A DNA stretch of 64,000 nt from contig NW_026570248.1 of assembly GCF_019649055.1 (NCBI RefSeq), positions 744,001 through 808,000 on the forward strand, given 5' to 3'. The DNA is from Paramacrobiotus metropolitanus. Lineage: Eukaryota > Tardigrada > Eutardigrada > Parachela > Macrobiotidae. The translations under genes and the position numbers were made by a program. The notes beneath the pieces are model-generated. The model ran no database searches. It worked only from the letters and a program-made list of their open reading frames with translations, and was not told where the DNA came from. Below, in pieces: positions 1 through 13,939 of this stretch (the stretch's first letter is position 1; every line of letters begins with the position of its first letter).

Positions 1-770
1 ATAATTGTTGTCAATTTTCAAAAATCAAAAACTCTCCATTTTCCGGCAGCGCGCTCCGCGAAGCGCAGCAGCAACTAACAATGCGGAGTCTGATCTTTAC
101 TCTATAAACGAAATCAAACTTCAATAGTTTTCAACGAACAATAGAAAACTCAAGTCATTAGACTTTCAGCCAATTCAGTGGTCACTTTTGGACAACTAGA
201 AGTCCAATTTTCATTCAATTCGCCACTCGAACTAAAAATTTTATGGGTTTTGGATAAGTATTTTAGCTGGCGAAGTACAATTGGTTGCTGGCACATTGCA
301 TTGCTATACTGGATTGGTTCAAGCTATATTAGCCACGCCTGTTGCGTGAGCTACGGGATCCCGTAGCCGCCACTTCGGTAGCTTGGCGAGTGTTAGCAAA
401 AACTAACAAAATAATATTTACTTTTATAATATTTTTACTTATATTTTATTTCAAGAAAGAAATGAAAAATGAAAACAGGACAATTTAGCGGTAGACGATT
501 ACCACAAAAACACTCTGTCAAAAACATGAATCGTCTATGCTTTTTGAATCGCGCACTGACAACGTGACACATAGTGACATAGGTAATTAATTAAACAAGT
601 GGTGTACTCGTACTATACTTGGATCCCATTTTGATCTGAATTCTGGATGTAATATCTGTATATATTCAGTAGGAGACAGAAGACACTATTATCGCTGCCG
701 GAAGAACTCTTTCGAACATGGTTGCATGTTTGACCGGTGGTGGACTGGTATTACGACTAGACGGTACTTA
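1..770. other. Non-coding flank
   Basis: No convincing exon seen on either strand. The only structured element is a perfect 18-bp palindrome at 350-367 (seven-base arms around GATC). The short ORF in this stretch starts at a non-ATG codon and has no family resemblance. Confidence 0.5.
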
Positions 771-934
771 GGGTGGGTCTCACATTCAAAGCGAATCTAG
801 TTGCGATACAGCAACTCCACCTCGCGAGGTGGCTTCGCGTACCGTATCTGTAGGCGTGGCCACTGCAAACAACCACCTCGTGCGGTTGAGCAACCGTACC
901 ATAACGAGATTCGCTTTGAATGTGAGACCCACCC
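771..934. mobile_element. 164-bp Harbinger-like MITE
   Basis: Perfect 28-bp terminal inverted repeats lie at 771-798 and 907-934, beginning GGGTGGGTCTCACATTC. Both ends are bordered directly by TTA (768-770 and 935-937), the three-base target duplication typical of PIF/Harbinger elements. The interior can fold further and includes a 16-bp palindrome at 817-832. No coding capacity. The superfamily is inferred from the TTA and the GGG terminus; no transposase is visible. Confidence 0.7.
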
Positions 935-2262
935 TTACAGTACATCTGCCATACTTACGTTAAAACCGCTTCAATACACGCCATACAGATTTCACATTTG
1001 GGTTTCGAAACAAACAGCGGTATCTACATTTGTACATAAGTAGATAACTGTAAATGTAAAGAACTTCAACTAGGAACTGTGCAATCATTATTACTTATTT
1101 CATTTAAAGCTTGTTCTTTACTAAAGACCAAGCTTTAAGGGAAACGGTAAAGACCAAAGACCCTTTAGTACTTTACCATGTCGTTACAGGACTGGAAAAA
1201 CAGCCTACATAATCCGTAACTGCATGATGCAGTTACGGAGACTGGATGTAGTCTGCATCGAGTCTAAGTAATTATTATACAAAATGAGCAAAACTAAGCA
1301 TAAAATTTAATATGAAATAAGAATTTGAGAGTGCATGTGCACGAGTCAGCACGACTGCAGTCCCGAGCGCGTATTCGGAATTCGCCCAGCAAGCGCCACC
1401 ATTTCTCGCCAAAATTTTCTGTAAGCCGGAAACCTCTTTGTTTTACATGATATGAGTCGTATCCCGTATGATTCTGGTTTTACAATGCTAAATTAACTAT
1501 TATAGAATAGTCGGAGCTTGGTAGTCGGCACTGACAGAAATCCCTGACCTGGAAACAGCATAACTAGTACACGTATAGTATCTACGACGCTCTTCAACTT
1601 TACTCTTTATATAACTATGTTAGCCTTTTACACGATGTGGGCGATTGCTTCAGAGTTGTAAACAGTCGCCTACAACAGTCTCACCAGGTCATGCAGATCC
1701 ATTCATATTTTGTCGAAATCGTCTCCAAGAGGACAAAATCCACTCTGCTCTGAACATGTGGTTTTACGGATCTGGTGCTACCGAATTATGAACTTTATAG
1801 ATTACTCACTTTTTTCCTATAAAAGTTTGGCTTAATCAAGTTGCTGTCAGTAGTCAGTAGCGATCAGATGCTTTTGTAGTACCCAAGTACCTACACTTCG
1901 GTACGAATTGACAGTACTGTAACTGTTGTCTGTTGGCAGTCTTGAACGTACGTACCAGTTTTGCCTAAAGTTAGAATGCTATCGTATTAGAAGCCACATT
2001 AACGCCGTTTCCTACCGTTTTTTATTATTTTCTATTTTTTTTAGACTTTTTTAATGGTTGTGTAGTTCTGGACTGTACGGGACTGTGCAAGCCTTCGCTA
2101 ACATGGCATCTGTAGCGACCGGCATTTATAACCGGCATATTAAATTGTGTGTCCTATGTTTATTAAGCGATAGATGACTACTTGACCGCCTTATATCTGT
2201 ATGTGATAATTAGTAAAATATCATAATATACCGTGTGGATAACCGTCGAATCTATCAGCACA
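935..2262. other. Non-coding region upstream of the Fe65 gene
   Basis: No coding exon recognised apart from the hairpin cluster listed separately. It precedes the two candidate first exons of the Fe65 gene, so it probably holds promoter and 5' untranslated sequence. No TATA box or other element can be assigned with confidence. Confidence 0.4.
1104..1251. repeat. Three consecutive hairpins
   Basis: The first hairpin pairs TTAAAGCTTG (1104-1113) with CAAGCTTTAA (1129-1138), enclosing a second pairing TCTTTA/TAAAGA. The next pairs GGTAAAG (1146-1152) with CTTTACC (1171-1177). The third is a perfect 11-bp stem with a 3-nt loop at 1214-1238, flanked by CTACAT/ATGTAG at 1205-1210 and 1246-1251. 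Function unknown; it could be a degraded foldback element. Confidence 0.6.
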
Positions 2263-2277
2263 ATGGACAGAGGCCAG
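2263..2277 (+). CDS. Possible alternative first coding exon of the Fe65 gene
   Basis: Short exon ATG-GAC-AGA-GGC-CAG followed by a good donor (GTAGGT). It ends in phase 0, exactly like the other candidate first exon at 2591-2602, so either could splice to the exon at 2716. Which one is used cannot be told from sequence alone. Confidence 0.4.
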
Positions 2278-2590
2278 GTAGGTACTGTAAATATCTACTG
2301 GCACTATAAAAATCTCGATAAAAATGTATAAAAATAATAGATTGGTACTTTTGGAAACTTTCGCACTGTGCATAACTGGCGCGCGCTGGAAGTCTGAGCT
2401 GACACTATGCAGTATGCAGTACTTACTTACCTACCCTACCCGTAACTGTGAAGATAGGGGACCTGTCTGTTAGACAATGCGATTTTTCACATTTTTGAGA
2501 GCTTACATTACAGCTGTGCAATAAATGTGTTTATAACGTGTTTTAATAACATATCTGTATTTTGCAAACTTTGCTCGTTTTTACTTGGGC

Positions 2591-5500
2591 ATGGAAAATC
2601 TGGTAAGCCGTAAGCGCCGTGTTTCCCAATGCGTGGTTTTTAATTTTAATTTTTCGCATGGATATGGGTTCATTTTTTTACGAGTAAACTTTGCCGTTTT
2701 GTTGTGGCTCTATAGGAAAAATCTAAAGACTTCGAACCTTTTCGTCAAGTTCATTCGGATAAGACTACAAATGCGGTTTCGGAGCTTTTCCAAGACTACG
2801 AAGAGGGTAAGCTGAAAACCAACGTATTCATCACTCTGAGATTCTGAATATTATGCCGTATTAATTTAATCCATAGTTTGTAATTTTATTATTGAGACAT
2901 CACTATTACTGTTAACACATCAGTGTTTTGTGTGAGAAAGTGACTGTGATAGTTTGGATATGCGTTGAAGCTTATTGTACATTTAAAAAAAGTTCGTACT
3001 TCGGTAAATTATATTATGTGATTGAGCTTTTTATAATACTTTAAAATATACAATACATAAATAGTACCACTGTATTGCTGCCGAGTGTTGTCTCATTTCC
3101 TGCTTTTGCAGTAGCTGCATAGTGCCTTGACTTCGCTTGCCTACCGTTGTAGATGATCTGCTTAGTTTCGCCAATCCCAACTACTCCGGCACCGGGGAAG
3201 AGTATTCCGATGATCATGAAGATCTGCCCTATGAACAAGAATTCGACCATCTGCTTCCGCAAGATGCCAACGGGCATTTCTGTTTACCTGATTCGTTCAC
3301 GCGGATTGGTTATGATGAAGGTGTGCCATCCAGGGAGAAAATATTTATGGATGAACCGGAGGAGACGGATCCTGTTGACGAAGGAGCAAAGGAAGGCATT
3401 TATAAAGCGCTAGATGAGTTTTACGTGAAGATCGAAAAAAATGGCAAAGATGGACGAGAAAACGTAAAACGGCGCCAGAAGTATGCCAGTTTGGGCATCG
3501 ACGATATGGGAATGACCGACGAGCAGAATGGTCAAAAGGATGTGCTATCGTCGCCTCGATTTTCCGAGCCTTCGTCTCCGTCAACTGGCTCGGGACGGGA
3601 CGAATATCTGCCTCACGGCTGGGAAAAACATGAAGGTTTGTTTTACCAAACATCATATAGATATACTTTTTAAATTACATTTTCGATTGAGAAAAGGTCT
3701 GTCATTTTATTGGATGGCATTATAAATAATGCAACAGGAAATTCCGAAACCAGGGTAGCGTGCCTTGCCACATACCAAAATAAATTTATTAGAATTGTAT
3801 TCGTGCAAATCACCGAAATGTTTATCGCCTTTTATAAAACTAATTCCAAGATTAGGCTGCTCTGTGTCTTCGTCGATGAATTTCGTACAATTTCGAAGAT
3901 ATTGTATGGGTAATTTTTCTTCAAGATTTCTGTAAATTGATGTCTGTGAAATTTGTGGTGCTTTGCTGGTAAAGTTGGTTTTTTATTCAGCAAGATTATT
4001 GCAGATGATGATGGTCCATATTACTGGCACATCCGAACAGGAACAATTCAGCGGAATCCACCCGAAGGCTCGACGTCAGACAGTGAACACAGTGTAAGTC
4101 TGCAAGCCTAAATATATTGCTGTGAAAGATCGTTTCACATTTGCATTTCATGCCATATGTCTGGCGTGGGTGATGGATCGTCTTGATCGTTTATTTAGCC
4201 TCATCGCAAGCGTTACTTGGACTGGTTTTGGGTGCATGTTTTGTTAACGTAGACTGCATCGGAAGCCAATCAGTAATAATTGTACTGCGGCTTTGTAGGT
4301 ATTTGAATTTCCTGCACTGCAGGAGCCGACTGACTGGCCTGCTTCCTCCTCTCCGAACCAAAGCGAAAGCCGGGATGAGGTAATTACTAGATGCCGACTT
4401 TTTACAGTGGTTGATGTAAACACGCTTCGCCTTCTTAGCCTTGAAGATCATTCTGCGTGTGTGTAATCAAGCATTTATAAGTGTAATGGGGTGTGGTACA
4501 GTTTAGTAAACCGAGTACTATAATCTGCACAACTGATGAATTTTTATGAACCACTTTTATAATTCTGTTAGCCACGTGCAATATACGAGTTTAGACATTT
4601 GACAGTTAAACCTTAGTATATCGCCTTTTTAACTTGTTTTCGTTATTCCTGGTACAAGCGACAAATGTAATTTTTGAAGAGAGCTGTTTCTTATTACATA
4701 GTATTTTACCCGACTTTAATCATTTTGATATGATTTTTGCACTTGCAGTGGAACTGTGTGCTTTAAACTACTGTTTATCTATATTAAATAGAATGTGTCA
4801 TACAAATAAGTTAATACATCTTTTATTATAACCATTCTGGTTACATCCACATAAATTATGCTTTGTATTGTCTTTCAGCCGAAAAGATTTTCCGTGAGAT
4901 CTTTAGGATGGACGGAAATCGATGAAGAGAGCTTGACACCGGAGAAAAGTAGTCGTGCTGTGAACAAGTGCATTCTAGATCTCTCTGCTGGACGAAATGA
5001 CACACTGGACAGCATTGGCCGATGGGGCGATGTACGAGACAAATTATGCGCTTCACTTATTGAATCATCCGCGACACCAGGATTTGCATTTTCGATTTGA
5101 TTATATATTTCCGCTTTCAGGGGAAGGATATTTTCCTTGAGCTCTATCCTGACAGGCTGTGTTTGGTGGACGCTGTGGATTCAGTAGCACTGCATACGCA
5201 GCCTATTCAGACTATCCGCGTTTGGGGAGTTGGCCGAGATGACAGCAGGTACTGTATATAGTTAGCTTCCGCTCGCGTAGATCGCGTCGCTTATTTCCAG
5301 CAAATGGGCAAATCTTGCAGCATTCTTATTTAACAATGTAGAGTGCACAGTTCTACGTGAGACAGCCTTAAAAGCAAAAGATATTTTAGAATGTGCTAGA
5401 AAAAACTGGCTGTCTAAAATTAATCCTTTTGTGACCTTTTAAAACAAATATTCCGGCTCTTTTGAATATGTACTGTACATAAATTGTTCAAACAGTTTAT

Positions 5501-8426
5501 TATAATTTCAATTTGATAATCAATTTCATAGTAGTTGTGTGTACCATTATGTTTGTGATTAGTTGTATTCTGCAAGGTACGTAGTATTACATACGTAGGG
5601 AGTACTGACTATTGTGAGTCTCTGTAGTACCGTAGTTCATTTGCTGGAAATTAGCCTGATGTACCAAGTTGTCACTTCGCATTTGACGGGAACTGCTATT
5701 AAACTCTGCTTTTATCTTTCTGCTCTGCTGCGTTTCATGAGGATGATCTTCTGTTTGTGATTAGACAGAGGTAACTCTTAAATGACAATATTATTCAATT
5801 CTCTTTGTCTTTTGTCTGATTTTGTCTGATGATGAATTTATATTCTGTGCAGTGATCGAACTGTATTGTGGACGACGTGCTCGTTTGTGTTTATGTATGT
5901 GTTCCTTTTTGATGAAATCACATGCGGCATGTTATGAATGGATTGTTAGTTCTCCATACCTTTGAAATATACTCGTATTGTGTGTACATTGTCGCTGCAT
6001 TTTTTGGCTACGGGTATATTATACTCCACTGTTGTTCGTTCACAGAGATTTTGCCTTCGTTGCCCGCGACCTGCAGACGAACATATATAAGTGTCATGTT
6101 CTTCGATGTGATATACCAGCCCGCAGGTAACTAACTCGCATATGTAATACCGCCTAATGCGCTTATGAGGTACAGTAACTGTGCGCATTAGATTGCCATA
6201 TGGTTTTGAATTTCTAGCTTTCGGTATGAACAAGTGTGGTTTAAAATGTATAAATATCTCCTTTTGAAATATGGTATTCGCATTTTACACTATATTAATT
6301 CTGAATATCGAAAAGACATACAAGAGTAAATGGATAGTATTTCTATTACGGGAATAATACATCTGTAGTAGAATATTGACGGGAACATATTAAGGAATTC
6401 CTGTTTAGAAAAAAACGAAAAACGGCGCAATTTGAACATGGAGATTTAGAGTTAGTTTCCTTTACCAGTAGGATGTTAATTGTGGATTTGGTTAGGCGTT
6501 AACCGCTTTGTACTTTCATCTTCGCAGAATTGCTCATGCTTTAAAAGAGGTATGCCAGGAATACATCGCGCAGCATGATACTTCCAGGGCAGACAATGAC
6601 CGAGCGCCTAAACGACCTCATACGCTTTCATTGGGTCGGCGGCGAAATTCCTTACTGGCTTCCAGTAACATATTCCCAACTCCTATTGAAGAACCGAAAA
6701 AGGTTTTCCGAGTATTATATATGGGAAGACGACCTGTGAAGGTTGGCGTGGGCATCGAAGTCTTACACGGAGTCATTGATCAGATGCTGGCTGAGTGTCC
6801 TGAAGAAGAATGGATTCCTGTATCAGTAGCGGTATCGCCGTCTACCATCACTATTGTAACTCAAGAGGCACGTGGTGACGGCAATGAATATAACACATTG
6901 ACGTCAGTTTGTTTCGGGATTTTCATGTTGTTTCCTTTAGCCAGCCCTAATTTTTTGTTTTTCGTTTCGTAATTTTATCTTGCTTGCCACAAACTTGTTA
7001 TAGGTACGTTTGTGCAATTTCATCCAGTTCAGCCATTTTCTGTTTGGCATTTTCCATATGTACTGTATCATAACACAGGGATTTCAGTATCCTGATTCCT
7101 GTTTTGGTTTTTGCTTTTAGGACGAGCCCGAGGTCATGGCAGAATGTCGAGTACGCTATTTGACGTTCTTGGGAATCGGAAGAGATGACATACGGTGAGC
7201 TATTTTGAGCCGTAAATAAGTTATATTTATGGAGCCTACCGGAAACACTTTTGACATCAGTCACGCGTGGCGTTGAAAACCCCAATTACGCTCTGACGGC
7301 TGATGCTTATCTACAGAACATGCGGATTTATTGTACATACTCCGGAAGATACGTTCCTCGTGCATGTTTTCGCCTGCAGTCCATCAGGTGGTCCATTATG
7401 CAAAGCAATAGAGGCCGCCTGCAAGCTACGCTATCAAAAATTTCTGGACGCCCATACGAAAGCGATGGAAGAAGCGCAGAATAGACGGATTGTCACACCA
7501 ACAGAGGTTAGTGGAAAAAACGCATTATATTAACCAGTGGTTTTTGGCGCAGTGCTTACGATGAAGGTACGCTACCGAGTATGTGCGTCATTACGCAGCC
7601 AACTATAGTGAAGTATCTACATTTTGGATGCCTGTGCGACGTTACGTAACACATTGTAAAATGCTAGAAACACAATGTTTGAAATAGGAAACAATCATTT
7701 GGTAGCGCTACGAGTCATATGGCAATAGTGGAGCCAAAAATGCAAGTTGGTTTAAGCGTTGCCAAAATTTTAATGGATGCTTCTGGCATGTTCCCGAATT
7801 TCTGGATGCATTGTGCAACAGTGCTGTCTTAAAAAACTGAATGCCTGACTGCTGCACAATTGGCTGAGGGAAGCTTCACTCAAAAATACCATGTGCTGTC
7901 TTACAAAATTTATTAACTTTTAAAGCTATAAGCGGCTGGTGCATCTTTTTTCATTTTCGAAACTTTAAATATTCAAGTGCACTACTCCACTGGCATAAGT
8001 ATTACCATACCATGAATATATCTGAAGGCAATTTAATTCCACTGTCAGTCTGCCACGAATTATCTGCTGAGGATCGACAGATTTGCATATATATTTCATA
8101 GCAACTTTTTCCGAATTTTCTGGGCAAAGAATTTACTGTCTGCCGTCTTGTCGTTTCTCTTTATAGCTGGGTATATATGTTTGCCGTTAATTTATGAATT
8201 TGTGTGGCAATAGTATTACGCGCAATGCTTATATAATTTGCACTGTACAGAGACCTGTATACTGTGCCTTGTAATAACGAACACGGTTCGCTAATATCCG
8301 GAAACCAGTTTTCATTAGGCGCCGGGGTGTACTCTGTGGTATTTATATGTTGTTTTTTTTCAGAAAATCGGTGCCAAGTTGCGAAGTTTCTTTGGAGCAG
8401 TGAGTAGCCACCTGAGGACATCGTAA
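2591..8426 (+). CDS. APBB1-like: Fe65-like adaptor (WW plus two PTB domains)
   Basis: Twelve coding exons: 2591-2602, 2716-2806, 3153-3635, 4005-4093, 4299-4379, 4879-5031, 5121-5248, 6046-6126, 6528-6906, 7121-7194, 7317-7506 and 8364-8426. They close in frame to about 607 residues. An acidic N-terminus (NPNYSGTGEEYSDDHEDLP) precedes a WW domain spanning the junction at 3635/4005 (LPHGWEKHE, then YYWHIRTGTIQRNPP). PTB1 starts at FSVRSLGWTE and carries the hallmark IRVWGVGRDD; PTB2 runs from KKVFRVLYMGRRPVKVG to LRYQKFLDAH. Fe65 proteins are cytoplasmic/nuclear adaptors whose PTB2 binds the cytoplasmic tail of amyloid-precursor-family proteins, while PTB1 and the WW domain recruit other partners. 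The donor of exon 9 (TCA before GTTTGT) is the least certain boundary. The last 21 codons form a separate exon after a polypyrimidine tract. Confidence 0.93.
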
Positions 8427-11275
8427 TCACGAGAAATCAGTGCACGTGCTGTACCGCTGGGTTGATACCGCTGTGATCTTTCTGTGCCGAAATCGCGGCC
8501 CGGACAACCAGCTCTTCTCGCAGCGATAACCTTAATAATGTGCATGTTGTTATTGCACTTGTTTATGGCAGTACTGCTGTTGATGTTTATTGACAGATAT
8601 TGGCATGACTTATGCGAAGTTATACCATGATATTGTCGTAAGCATTATTGAAATCTCAGGTTTTTTTAAATTTAGAAGTATGGTTGTATGTATATTCGCA
8701 TGTTACGAAATGAAATTATCGACTTCTTGGGACATATTGCCTTTACAAGGTTATCACATTTTCATAATCTCTTGTTTGAATATGAACAGGTTGAACAACT
8801 GATATATGGCGGTTAACAAGCTGGAAAAAAGAATGTCATCGGGAAATTATCTCTCACCATTTTGAGTAGTTAATTTTGCTTGGTTAGCGCCTGGAAGGCA
8901 AAATCGTGTGCTGCTGCTGGTATATAATGTGCCGGTTGAAGGGCAATTCGAAGACAGCAATTTTCAAAAGTGAAACTTGTATAGCAGTGTCTTATCATTT
9001 TTCGAACAATATAGCCGTGCCTGCATTGTAACAGTACTGGCAGTATGTTCGTTGGACTGGACTTCGTCACAAAAACCGGGTCGTTGCACTGGTCTTAACT
9101 GCAAAGCCGGTTTCCAGTTGGGAGGCAAAAGATAGTTTGCGATTAGTCTTGCCCTTTATGAGTTTTCTGTAGCGATTACAGGACATATATTTCTATTTAC
9201 GAAAAGGAGCTTACACCTGCCACTGTACTGTGCTTTTTTATTAGGTTTAGAGGGTATTGTGCGCATAATTTGTTCATGTTACATATACTTCAGTATACAA
9301 TATTTTGCATTCAGATAAGGATGCTTCAATTTCTGCAACTCTAATATTGACATATTAAATACCGCGATTGATGATTCATCGATTAATTAGTGATTTGAGA
9401 CTGTACCGGATAAACTGTAACCAACAGTAAATTTTAACTTTATGGACGCCCCGAAACGTATTGACACCCCGAAACCGGAAGCGACCAGTCGGAGCGAATC
9501 ACGGCAGCAAAGTGCACGGGGCTTTTATTGTTATAGTAATATCACCTTGTCTTTCCCACCCACATTAACCCACAGGCGAAATTGTAAAATGATCAGTTTC
9601 AGTGAAGTATGCGGGTAAGAATTTCGAAACGGAGGAAATCCAAAGTTTACGTGGAATATCTTCCACAATTAAAAAATTTCGTAGTAGATTCCTTGAACCT
9701 GCGGCATATGTTTAGAGCTGTAGTACGTAATGCATATGATCTCTTGCCCGGCCCGTTGACGGTGATCTTGACTGTACATGCTGCATTTTACGGACGTAGA
9801 GTCTCTTTACGAAGGGCGTAGTTGCAATCGATCCAGTTCGTTTGCGACTGAAGTATCATACGAACCGGAAGTTGGTACATGACGCTGAATTTCAAAAGAA
9901 GGATATACCATGTGGTCAGGTGCAATTGAATGTAATATTTCGAGTAATACTTACCGTGATTACGCATATGACCTTCTACCGGAACATCCATCAACCGGAA
10001 TAATGCTGTGCCTTTTTTACGGATTCAGCATAATACAAGGCTGCAACCACTCAATGAACAATTCCTTACTATTCGGGGATAGCATTACTAAATTATATTA
10101 AGTCCTTAAAAATTAAAAGATAAAAGTGTATGTATAGTGGAGGTGTTATGCGATGCTGCCACGATAAAAGGTTCTTCCTGTCGCAGTTACAAGGTCACAA
10201 ATTTGTAGTGGTCTGTTAGGTAGGAAATTTTCTGTTATAATTAAAAAATAAAGGTAATTTCCCCGGATGAGTCTGGAGAGACACAACAACACAAATCCCA
10301 GCTGGAAACACCCAGTTTGATCCCGTACGAGATGTTGACACTGAGCGTGCAATGTACGTAAACCGCCGCTATCAAAAATTCAGGATGACGCTGGCCCTTC
10401 TTAGTTAGTTGCGTCATACGATGCCACTATGTGCGGAGCCTCTCCTACACAAATAATTCGTGGGCTTTCTCCCACAGAATTCAAGCGCATTCGCATTCAA
10501 CAAATTAATTCGCTATTACTGCAAAGCCCAGTTATTAATACGGTTTCATTTTCTACATTTTCGGGCGTATCCCATTAATTTAATGGATTTACTTTGTAAG
10601 GAAATAGTACAGTACTGCTGCGCTGCATACTCTATGACTTATCCTTTGATTCTAGTTCAAAAATTAAGTTTTGGTTCCTTGCAAGGTCTATTCTGAATAT
10701 TTGTTATCATTCCCGAAATTAAGCATTTATGATTAAAAATTTATAGGCAAAATTATTAAATGACCGGAAATGCGGTAACTATATCAGGTGTGAAAATAGG
10801 CGCGATTCGTAGCCGTACCAGTGGCGTAGTGTACGACCGTATCTACTATTTCCCTGTTTGCATGCCAGCAGTATCTGCTTCGTATTTTGCTCCATGTTAT
10901 TTGTCAGTGGAAATTTGGTGCTTGCCAACGCAGATGACTTTGTGCTTTGGGTAAAATTCGACTGCTGTGAATAGTTCAGTGTAAAGAAGCGTATGATTTG
11001 AATCAGCAGATGTTCATGCCTCCACAAAGCTGAAATCGTAATATCGGGAAAGACTTCCTAGTTCCCACATGAGTTCTTACCGTTCTGAGGGTCGATTACG
11101 ATTTGTACACTGACGATAGTCGCGGGTGTTTATGGGGTGCATCTGTTGTATTAAATTTAAGTGTTTGCGATAAAGGACCCACTCTTGATTGTCTGTTTGT
11201 AATTTCTTCAATCCAAGTCGCCAATTCGCCATCCCAGAAACTGGTTTGGGAAAAATCGCACTGTCACGACCTGAA
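8427..11275. other. Intergenic region between Fe65 and ELL
   Basis: No exon supported. Short ORFs occur on both strands but lack family resemblance or matched splice sites. It probably contains the Fe65 3' untranslated region and the distal ELL promoter. Confidence 0.5.
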
Positions 11276-11413
11276 ATGGCCAGCCTGGACAGCAGCACGT
11301 ACACGGTCAGACATGGAGAGGCATCCGTGAATCCATCCAAGCGTCTCATTTTCGTTAAGCTCACAGATTCGGCATTGAAGAGTATTGAAGAATATCATGC
11401 TCAACTCAAGAAG
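11276..11413 (+). CDS. Alternative first coding exon of ELL (copy 1)
   Basis: Starts ATG-GCC-AGC and encodes 46 residues ending in EEYHAQLKK before a GTAAAG donor in phase 0. It contains KRLIFVKLTDSALKSIE, the start of the ELL N-terminal domain (vertebrate ELL has FHVKLTDSALRAFE). The same motif is repeated in the exon at 13940-14062, also phase 0. Both can therefore join the exon at 14323, giving two N-termini. Confidence 0.75.
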
Positions 11414-13939
11414 GTAAAGTACCATACTTTTCTATCCTCTTGAAATTCTACCCCGCGGTCTTTGAATGATAATATTCTTACGATAAAATTATAGTAAATA
11501 GAAGCGTATCTAGCGGGTCAATAGGTATCGATTGACTTTGTCGTTTTCGGGTTTTTATAAATCGTTAAGGATATCTTATATTGACAAATTTTGACGTTTG
11601 TGAGGTGAATCCACGTAATGTTGGTATCTTGTTATTGTTGCCAGTTTTTTTGGAAATTAGGGATTGTGTGGTTGATAATGATGGCAAATTGGCAATCATC
11701 GGGCGACACGTTTGCAGCTGAGTGCCCGAATACAATCCTTTTACGGGTCGCGGTTGATCTCTATCGCTTGTTTGTACTGACTATCACTTACAGTGCTAAT
11801 ATGCATCATTGCGTACCTAGTCGTACCATATGGTAGTAATCTGAATTGCATAGAGTTCCTGTTTTACTTCAACTATACCTCGATAAAGTCTATATCAGTG
11901 ATAGAAGACGGTAAATATTTTCATACAGCACCAGATGACAATAATATTCACCTACCATACTGTGACAGTCGTGCTATTAACGCTGCAGTCGTGCGGAAGT
12001 GTGATTTGTGAAATTTCGTTTAAGCGCATATTGATGTCGCTTTAATGTTCCTGGTGGAAGTCGTTGACTTTGCTTTTAGATGGCAAATAATTCGTTGAAT
12101 GCTTATGAAAAACTAGTATTTCTTACTATGGATAGGTAACGCCGGCTTCAAGCGTCCTTGATTTGCAAATTCCAGTGTTTTTAAACTAACTAAAAGAAAC
12201 GAATATTGATCACGGTATTCGCAAATCACTGGAATTATATCCAAGTCGGAAAATACCCTACATTGTATTCTATGGTTTGAAATCAGACTGTAATGAGATA
12301 GATGCAGCATGCTGAATAATATTTAGGTGAATAGTTTTTCTAACAATGTGAGAATCTAGAATCGGTGTCATGGGATTTTTGTGGAGTAAAGTGTTAGATG
12401 GTCAGATTCAAAAGTCCCTAATGGCTGGCTATCTGTTCTTGGATCAAAAGATATGAACAAGAATAGTCCTAGTACGAACGTAACTTAAAATGTGTAGCGG
12501 ACTTTGAAAAAAACCTTGTTGCAAGTTACCGAATTTAGCGCGGTATTTTTAGTTTTCTCTGTGGTTTTGTAATAGTGAATAGTGAATGCGCGAAAGTTGT
12601 TTAAGTGCATTTACTGATTTTATGTGTTGTACGAATGATAGGTTATTGCATTTACTGTAAATCGCTAGTCCTTCTGCTCTAAATTAGTAGATGGTTTTGG
12701 GCGTTTTAGGAGAATAATTTACAATTAGTTTGGACTCAAAGGGCAAAATAGCAGTGTCGCCGATTATTATAATTTACGTTCTGCAGTTTGTTTGGTCTAA
12801 ATTTTATGTCTCACAGTGCGGATTGTCGTTGCCGGTTCGCCATGTTGCCTGATTTGGTAGTATATAAAGACTACATATTGTACTAAAATGTACATAGTAA
12901 CTAGTATTCTCCAGATGGACAATCAGGTGGAACAGCTAATTGGACAACTTATTGGTAGGTATGCAGTATACTTTAGGCTACATAGCCTTTTTGATAATGC
13001 GATTCCTAATTTCCTATAACTTCCAACGCAAGCGTTTCTCGAAATCAGCTCAACAATACTACATAATACATACACTGAGTGATAAAAAATGTTTTACAGA
13101 CAAGTCAATCCTGATAGAACTTTTCGGGATAACGTTATTTCCCTGATTGTAGTTAGAACTGGCTTATTTGCAAGTATGGTTGGACTTGTACCATGTCATA
13201 TTGATTTACAATCTTGAGAACAATATTTTTTAATGAGATGAACTTGCGCTTTTTTAGAGGTTTTGTATCAATTTTTTTATGTTGCCGTTAATGAGTACTG
13301 TGAATTCTGAAGAAGATACGCCACCACCAAAAAATGATATAGACATGCAGTTTATTGAGGTTTATTACCCAAAAAGAAGTTGAAGATCGAACTAGGCTAC
13401 CAGGCGAAGCGACAGTAGTGGTTTTTTATGGACCGGTCTTGCTGCGTCACGTATTACGGCTGATATAAGTCCATTAGGATTGATTCCCCTCACTCCAGAT
13501 ATTTAGCGCATGGGTTAAGTAGAATGTGTGTATTTCGGTGAATTTATGCTTTTTCCGGCGGAAATTTTATTATGTACAAGCGTATTAGAGTATGATTGCT
13601 GACGTAACTTGCGATGGAAACGCCTTGTATTTGCAGTGGTACCTGTTGGTTGGTTGCTATCAAGTTATCAGCCCAGTCTGTGCGTCGCGCGTAGCAGATT
13701 GAAGAGCCTTGGTTGTGTATTGCGAGCGCAGCTGATTTGCTTGGCTAGATTTCGCTATTGCAGTTGAGTATTGCTTCGGTTATTTTCCTCGAGCAGGTAG
13801 CTGTGTTAAAGTGCACAGACGCTTTCCAGTTGTTTGCATGTATAATTTATTCTTTTTCAAACATCTGTAGAGCTCGGTTACGTAACACAGCTTTTCTCAA
13901 TCTTTGTGTGATACGCGTTTAATTGGTATTGGAGTGATT
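11414..13939. other. Intron or proximal promoter between the two ELL first exons
   Basis: AT-rich with no recognisable exon. It is intronic for transcripts starting at 11276 and promoter territory for those starting at 13940. Confidence 0.5.

Noticed and set aside
9442-9618. 58-codon plus-strand ORF starting MDAPKRIDTPKPEA
   Set aside because: Composition slightly protein-like, but there are no splice partners, no similarity, and it is isolated between Fe65 and ELL.
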